64,000 nucleotides of DNA from positions 1 through 64,000 of IMG/VR virus record IMGVR_UViG_3300037882_002640, one strand, 5' to 3'. This stretch comes from a virus. The translations under genes and the position numbers were made by a program. Below the pieces are notes generated by a model. That model worked only from the letters and a program-made list of their open reading frames with translations. It had not been told where the DNA came from and made no database searches. Below, piece after piece: positions 60,247 through 64,000 of this stretch. Each line of letters opens with the position of its first letter. Position 1 is the stretch's first letter.

Positions 60247-60564
60247 TCAAGCTCCCCGTAGGTACGCTGCCTGCACTTGAATCTCTTGCCTAAGCTCTTC
60301 GATTTTGCGGGTGTATACAGTGATTTGTTTTTTGGCCCTGCCATACTTGATTTTTCTTTTATTATTGTACACTGCAATATCTTGGTACTTACGAACAACC
60401 CTACGTGCTTCTACAATGATTCCATGGAACCTGTTGTGTGCTGTGTTTACTTTTTCGTAGAGAAAAACTTCTTCCTTTTCATCAGGGGTGGGGAAATCGG
60501 GGAGTGGGTCAATACCGAGGTCTTCAAACCCCTCCCCTTTCAACCATCTTCTTTTTGCGTCCAT
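60247..60564 (-). CDS. Unknown basic helical protein ending at TGA
   Basis: 105 residues from ATG 60564 (an earlier ATG at 60624 lies in the neighbour). Long helix in the second half with many Arg and Lys, so coiled coil or nucleic-acid contact is possible. It ends at TGA (60247-60249); as Trp it would continue about 32 residues in a frame that does not look protein-like. Confidence 0.5.
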   Translation of the reverse strand: MDAKRRWLKGEGFEDLGIDPLPDFPTPDEKEEVFLYEKVNTAHNRFHGIIVEARRVVRKYQDIAVYNNKRKIKYGRAKKQITVYTRKIEELRQEIQVQAAYLRGA

Positions 60565-60574
60565 GGTTAGTGAA

Positions 60575-61117
60575 TTAATAGTTAATGATTTGCCCCACTT
60601 TTGGGATTTTTGGAATGGCTTCACTAGGAATCCCTAATGCCTGTAAGACTTTTCGGGTTTCTCCAGGCCTTACTACATGCGTCTTAGTAACCTTCCTTGA
60701 ATTGGATGGTAAAACGGCTGTGTACGCTATGTTACCTAGGTAAATTACTTGATTTGTTGTGTCAACCCGAACCGAATATATTTCCACCACTTTTCGTGGG
60801 AAATGATTTATTCGATATCCAACAGCCCCATCCCCTAGTGAAAATATATCCCCTTGTGATATATGAACCGTATCTAAATCGACAACAATATTCTCTGGGG
60901 TAATAAGGAACTTCTTAGGTTCCTCCACTATGGATTGATTTTCTAATATGAACTTGGTGAAGACTTCCACCTCACACTCTTCGCAGAACCCTGTAAGTTC
61001 TGGATTAGTTTGAGGAGTTGTAAACTCCTGTGGCAGGGCTTCGTTGCCACCGCATCTGGTGAGCAGTATAAGTAGTAATACCAGAATTGTTCTGGCGTAA
61101 TAAACAATTGGTTGCAT
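60575..61117 (-). CDS. Putative lipoprotein with LysM-like C-terminus
   Basis: 180 residues. N-terminal signal: hydrophobic helix ILVLLLILLTR followed by Cys22, a possible lipobox, then a disordered stretch with C-x2-C and a beta domain. The end, VVRPGETRKVLQALGIPSEAI, has the shape of a LysM motif, which binds peptidoglycan. Overlaps the upstream gene by 175 bp in another frame. Could modify the cell surface of the infected host (inference). Confidence 0.6.
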   Translation of the reverse strand: MQPIVYYARTILVLLLILLTRCGGNEALPQEFTTPQTNPELTGFCEECEVEVFTKFILENQSIVEEPKKFLITPENIVVDLDTVHISQGDIFSLGDGAVGYRINHFPRKVVEIYSVRVDTTNQVIYLGNIAYTAVLPSNSRKVTKTHVVRPGETRKVLQALGIPSEAIPKIPKVGQIINY

Positions 61118-61563
61118 AAATTTTTAGGTGATGCCAAGAGAGCGGCGATTTGTATATGGTCGCTCCCTTGAAGGTTATCGAAATTTATTTTTAGTAGGTC
61201 TGAGGATGCAAAGTTAGGGTTTTCTTCCATGGCTCGCTTTATTGCTACTGGAAAATAATTATTCAGTTTTTCCCTGCAAAGCAACTCGTTTGCCAATTCC
61301 TGTTCCATCCTAGGCATCCGTGTACACCATAATGGGCAATATTTATCCCGTAACAGGGAAGTGTATGCTACTTCTCTACTAAAAATAGTAGTGCAGCGGA
61401 TTTCCCACATCTTTTTACCCTTATTGAGGACCATAATCGATGGGCCATAGGAACTCCCGTCTTCATACTTAAATTCAGGGGTAGCGTGCACAAAGTATCG
61501 GCTAGACCCTGTGTTAGATTGTAGTTCTACTTTATATGTAGGACCTGTATCGGTATTCTCCAT
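60943..61563 (-). CDS. Unknown protein, long 3' overlap
   Basis: 206 residues, Cys-containing, alpha/beta. No motif recognised. The last 58 residues are coded in the 175-bp overlap with the lipoprotein gene; either end could be a shadow, or the overlap is real. TAG stop. The start overlaps the previous gene by 37 bp. Confidence 0.5.
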   Translation of the reverse strand: MENTDTGPTYKVELQSNTGSSRYFVHATPEFKYEDGSSYGPSIMVLNKGKKMWEIRCTTIFSREVAYTSLLRDKYCPLWCTRMPRMEQELANELLCREKLNNYFPVAIKRAMEENPNFASSDLLKINFDNLQGSDHIQIAALLASPKNLCNQLFITPEQFWYYYLYCSPDAVATKPCHRSLQLLKLIQNLQGSAKSVRWKSSPSSY

Positions 61564-62138
61564 AGCGTTCCGTTTACTTCACACATGATTACTCGGTTTA
61601 TGTGGGAAGGTAAGCCAATTAGGGGCTCTTGGGCATTTCTGCTTATATGCTCATGTAGCCACATTTTCTTACCCCTTCTTGTCAGCTGATAACGTACAAT
61701 GATTTCAAACATAGACACCGCGTATTGCGGAGCCAGAAAATCCATCATTCTACCTACATCAGCCTCGAAGTACTTGATTTCGTCGTCTACCTCTATTTGT
61801 TCTTTATCTCCCACCATTTGGTGATGGTATCTGTTATTCCACTTATATATGATTAAATCACACTTTGACTCCTCATCTCTGAAGACGTTAGGGCCAAATA
61901 GTGGTTTTAACATGTAATCTTCTGCATAGTCTTTATGGTACAACGCGTAGTACATTGGATGTAGATGGTTCCAATATATGCAGAATGGGAAGATAAAACA
62001 GGGAAGTGTAAACTTAATACCATTAACAGCAACCTCAAGTATTTGAGTCTTTTCGTTTTTTGATATTATTTCTACACTTCCCTTGAATGTGGCTTCTCTA
62101 GGCAGTTGGACCGCTGCCTTTTGCTTGTGCCTGGTCAT
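61527..62138 (-). CDS. Unknown protein
   Basis: 203 residues, rich in aromatic residues (HLHPMYYALYHKDYAEDY region). No family recognised. Follows the AAA+ ATPase gene with a 41-bp overlap and may be its partner. TAG stop. Confidence 0.5.
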   Translation of the reverse strand: MTRHKQKAAVQLPREATFKGSVEIISKNEKTQILEVAVNGIKFTLPCFIFPFCIYWNHLHPMYYALYHKDYAEDYMLKPLFGPNVFRDEESKCDLIIYKWNNRYHHQMVGDKEQIEVDDEIKYFEADVGRMMDFLAPQYAVSMFEIIVRYQLTRRGKKMWLHEHISRNAQEPLIGLPSHINRVIMCEVNGTLWRIPIQVLHIK

Positions 62139-63405
62139 AGATTTCTGACAATGAGAAGGACGATACTCCTTCTGGTAAAGTTGTTACTTTACCTCCAGAT
62201 ATGAGGTTAACCACTTGCTTCGCGGCTTCCACCTTAAATTTGGTTATCTCGACTACTAGGCTTCTTCCAGGGCGATAGAAGGCTGGGCATGCCTTCTTTG
62301 CCACAGCTACATCTGTATTTGTCACAAATACATAGGATATAGAAGGAGAGGCTAATCCGTCAAGAAATTTGCACATATCCCTAATTACAGCAGACTCCAT
62401 GTTGAAGTCATCCATAATGAGTATAACTTTCTTCCCCAATCCTGCTACAAAAGCCACAAATTCGGTGTAATTTTCCGATACAGCGGTGAGTATCAACTCA
62501 CTTGCGAACACAGCTACAGTTTGATCTAGAGATCTTGCAATTGTTTTAGCAATTGTAGTTTTTCCAGTGCCAGGATGCCCAAAAAGAGTTAGGGATCGTC
62601 CCCCTCCTTGGTTCAGGTATTTAATGGCCTGATCCGTAAACACTTGGGGGTCCATCTCTGTACCTCCCATTAGAATGGGGGCATAGTACTCCATTCGTGT
62701 CTCTGTATTAATTACAGATAGTGGGTTGAGCTTGAAGCCCCCCGTATAACTTAGCGCATATAAAGGAGCAGAAGTGCCATACTGACGTTGTACTTTGAAT
62801 TTATCGAATTCCTTGAAATGAACACGCATTACGTCGATACACTCGTCGTTGCAATTCACCAGACTAAAGGCCACTTGAACTTTACAAACGGATGGGACGG
62901 AAACTCCGTCTTTAACGAATATATTTGGAGCACTTTGGTCTTCGGTAACCTCTAAGATTACTTGCTGCCCGTTCACCTCCCAAGAATAATAAGAAACTGC
63001 CCCCCTATCCGTTTCGCTACGGTGGTGCATTGTTTTTGGCTGAGCATTGACCCATGCCATCACATCAGATGTTGAGAGGAAATCATCCCCTATCTGCTTA
63101 AAAAATACAGACGTGTTGGGGAATAGTACCCCAGCATACCCCTTAAGGCCGTTGGCAACTACTGAGACCATTAGTTCGTTTGTTAACGACCTCTGGGCCA
63201 AGGCTTTTAAGCCATTGGTTACTGTGCGTAGGGCACTTGTAGCCACAGCTACTTCTTCAACAGCAGCGGTTACCTCTGCAACCGCCTCTACCTTTGCTTG
63301 GCTGGCCGCTTTATGGTTAAGGTTCATGTTGACAACCACAACCACCAAAACGATGAGAAGGGATGCCATCAGCCATAGCGCACCAGTGATGGATAGTAAT
63401 ATCAT
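62098..63405 (-). CDS. Membrane-anchored AAA+ ATPase, BCS1-like
   Basis: 435 residues. One N-terminal membrane helix (about 1-26), an Ala/Val/Glu-rich coiled coil, an unknown middle domain, then an AAA+ core: Walker A GHPGTGKT at 276-283, Walker B VILIMDDF near 323-330, a VFVTNTD sensor strand and an RPGR segment like the arginine finger of BCS1-type ATPases. It likely remodels proteins at the host membrane (inferred). All Trp are TGG. TAG stop. Confidence 0.75.
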   Translation of the reverse strand: MILLSITGALWLMASLLIVLVVVVVNMNLNHKAASQAKVEAVAEVTAAVEEVAVATSALRTVTNGLKALAQRSLTNELMVSVVANGLKGYAGVLFPNTSVFFKQIGDDFLSTSDVMAWVNAQPKTMHHRSETDRGAVSYYSWEVNGQQVILEVTEDQSAPNIFVKDGVSVPSVCKVQVAFSLVNCNDECIDVMRVHFKEFDKFKVQRQYGTSAPLYALSYTGGFKLNPLSVINTETRMEYYAPILMGGTEMDPQVFTDQAIKYLNQGGGRSLTLFGHPGTGKTTIAKTIARSLDQTVAVFASELILTAVSENYTEFVAFVAGLGKKVILIMDDFNMESAVIRDMCKFLDGLASPSISYVFVTNTDVAVAKKACPAFYRPGRSLVVEITKFKVEAAKQVVNLISGGKVTTLPEGVSSFSLSEIYDQAQAKGSGPTA

Positions 63406-63407
63406 AA

Positions 63408-63662
63408 TTAAAATTTTATTGTCTCAGCAATCTTACTGAGCTTTTGAATGTTTTGTTGAAAAGTCTCGTCGTGCTCTTCTATCGGGTGCATAACACCTTC
63501 TATAACGAACACTTTGAAATCGAAATATACTGTTCCTCCTGCCAAGTATCTAAAGCGGACTATTGTCCTGTCCATCAAGTCTATGTCGACTTCGTACTCT
63601 AGTAGGGTTACCCCTACGAAAATGGTGGTGGCAGGTACCGCTATATAGTTTGCAAGCCTCAC
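63408..63662 (-). CDS. Unknown small protein
   Basis: 84 residues from GTG 63660-63662, which overlaps the TGA of the upstream gene as GTGA; a GTG at 63735-63737 would give a longer reading inside the neighbour. Beta domain followed by a helix. No motif. TAA stop. Confidence 0.5.
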   Translation of the reverse strand: MRLANYIAVPATTIFVGVTLLEYEVDIDLMDRTIVRFRYLAGGTVYFDFKVFVIEGVMHPIEEHDETFQQNIQKLSKIAETIKF

Positions 63663-64000
63663 AGTATAGAGACTGCTCTGCGTGGTGAACTTACAGGCAG
63701 CACAGGCTTTGGGGCTTTCTCGTAGCCCACCTTCCACAGGTAGTCTTCTACTACGTATTGCAAAAGGACTCTTTGAGGGATGTCTTTAGGCGCTGGTTTG
63801 GCCTGGGTTCCACCCATCATCAGGCTGGTAAATTGGCTGTATACGTCTTTAGGTTGTACTGCCATACTCTCGTTGTAGTACCGTAATACTACAACTTCTC
63901 CAGCAAACACTGCGCTGCCGATTTCCCTGCCCGCCTTTACTATTACAAGACTAGTCAGGCCGCTGTCTATTACAGTAGATCCCCTTGTTGTCAGTATGTT
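63659..64000 (-). CDS. Unknown protein, 5' end cut by window edge
   Basis: The frame is open from the window edge to TGA at 63659-63661, about 113 residues. Beta-like start (SLVIVKAG), then YYNESMAVQPKDVYSQF and a helical end. The end shares GTGA with the next gene. Read as Trp it would gain five residues and end at TAG. Function unknown. Confidence 0.5.
   Translation of the reverse strand, partial: NILTTRGSTVIDSGLTSLVIVKAGREIGSAVFAGEVVVLRYYNESMAVQPKDVYSQFTSLMMGGTQAKPAPKDIPQRVLLQYVVEDYLWKVGYEKAPKPVLPVSSPRRAVSIL

Noticed and set aside
1-64000. CRISPR array, insertion sequence or integrase
   Set aside because: No regularly spaced direct repeats, no transposase or site-specific recombinase motif and no terminal inverted repeats were seen by eye.

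Overview
The window is a 64 kb piece of a crAss-like phage genome (Crassvirales), most likely from a phage of a Bacteroidota host. The evidence is a P22-like tail-neck gene order, a giant virion protein carrying the DFDxD signature of crAss-like virion RNA polymerases, a family A DNA polymerase with a full replication set, DUF5675 and gp53-like tail modules, and signal peptides ending in SQ or AQ. The base composition is AT-rich. Neither genome end is visible. Portal, capsid and terminase genes must lie outside the window, and no tRNA gene was recognised.

Layout. Positions 1-41878 are all + strand (late or virion genes). Positions 22-8887 hold four large tail-fibre or receptor-processing proteins, two of them with SGNH/sialate O-acetylesterase-type domains. 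Positions 8892-9825 hold small membrane proteins (possible lysis or envelope genes). Positions 9803-11917 hold two Cys-rich proteins and a DUF5675 protein, closed by a terminator at 11904-11936. A second late block (11969-41878) holds ring/neck-type proteins, the tail hub, the muzzle/stabilisation protein, two internal cargo proteins, a 5264-residue polyprotein (SF1 helicase, HExxH peptidase, virion RNA polymerase) and a 1452-residue protein with another HExxH motif and a PD-(D/E)XK nuclease. A bidirectional terminator at 41891-41935 separates it from the convergent - strand.

Positions 41947-64000 are all - strand (early/replication genes), read from 64000 downwards: AAA+ ATPase, small proteins, a lipoprotein, an M15-type peptidase, DNA polymerase A, a membrane protein, two zinc-ribbon proteins around an SF2 helicase, DnaB-like helicase, Sak4-like RecA ATPase, a putative SSB, primase, a T7 endonuclease I-like resolvase and a RecE-like nuclease. 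A terminator at 44410-44446 follows this operon. Beyond it lies a block of very small, mostly membrane proteins.

The most striking feature is the genetic code. Fourteen in-frame TGA codons interrupt the - strand replication genes at places where Trp fits, and reading TGA as Trp restores complete proteins and reveals two whole genes. The + strand genes contain no in-frame TGA and end only in TAA or TAG. On the - strand TGA also sits at a few apparent gene ends, mostly ATGA or GTGA overlaps, so its meaning may be mixed. The recoding falls in replication genes rather than late genes, the reverse of the usual arrangement in recoded gut phages.
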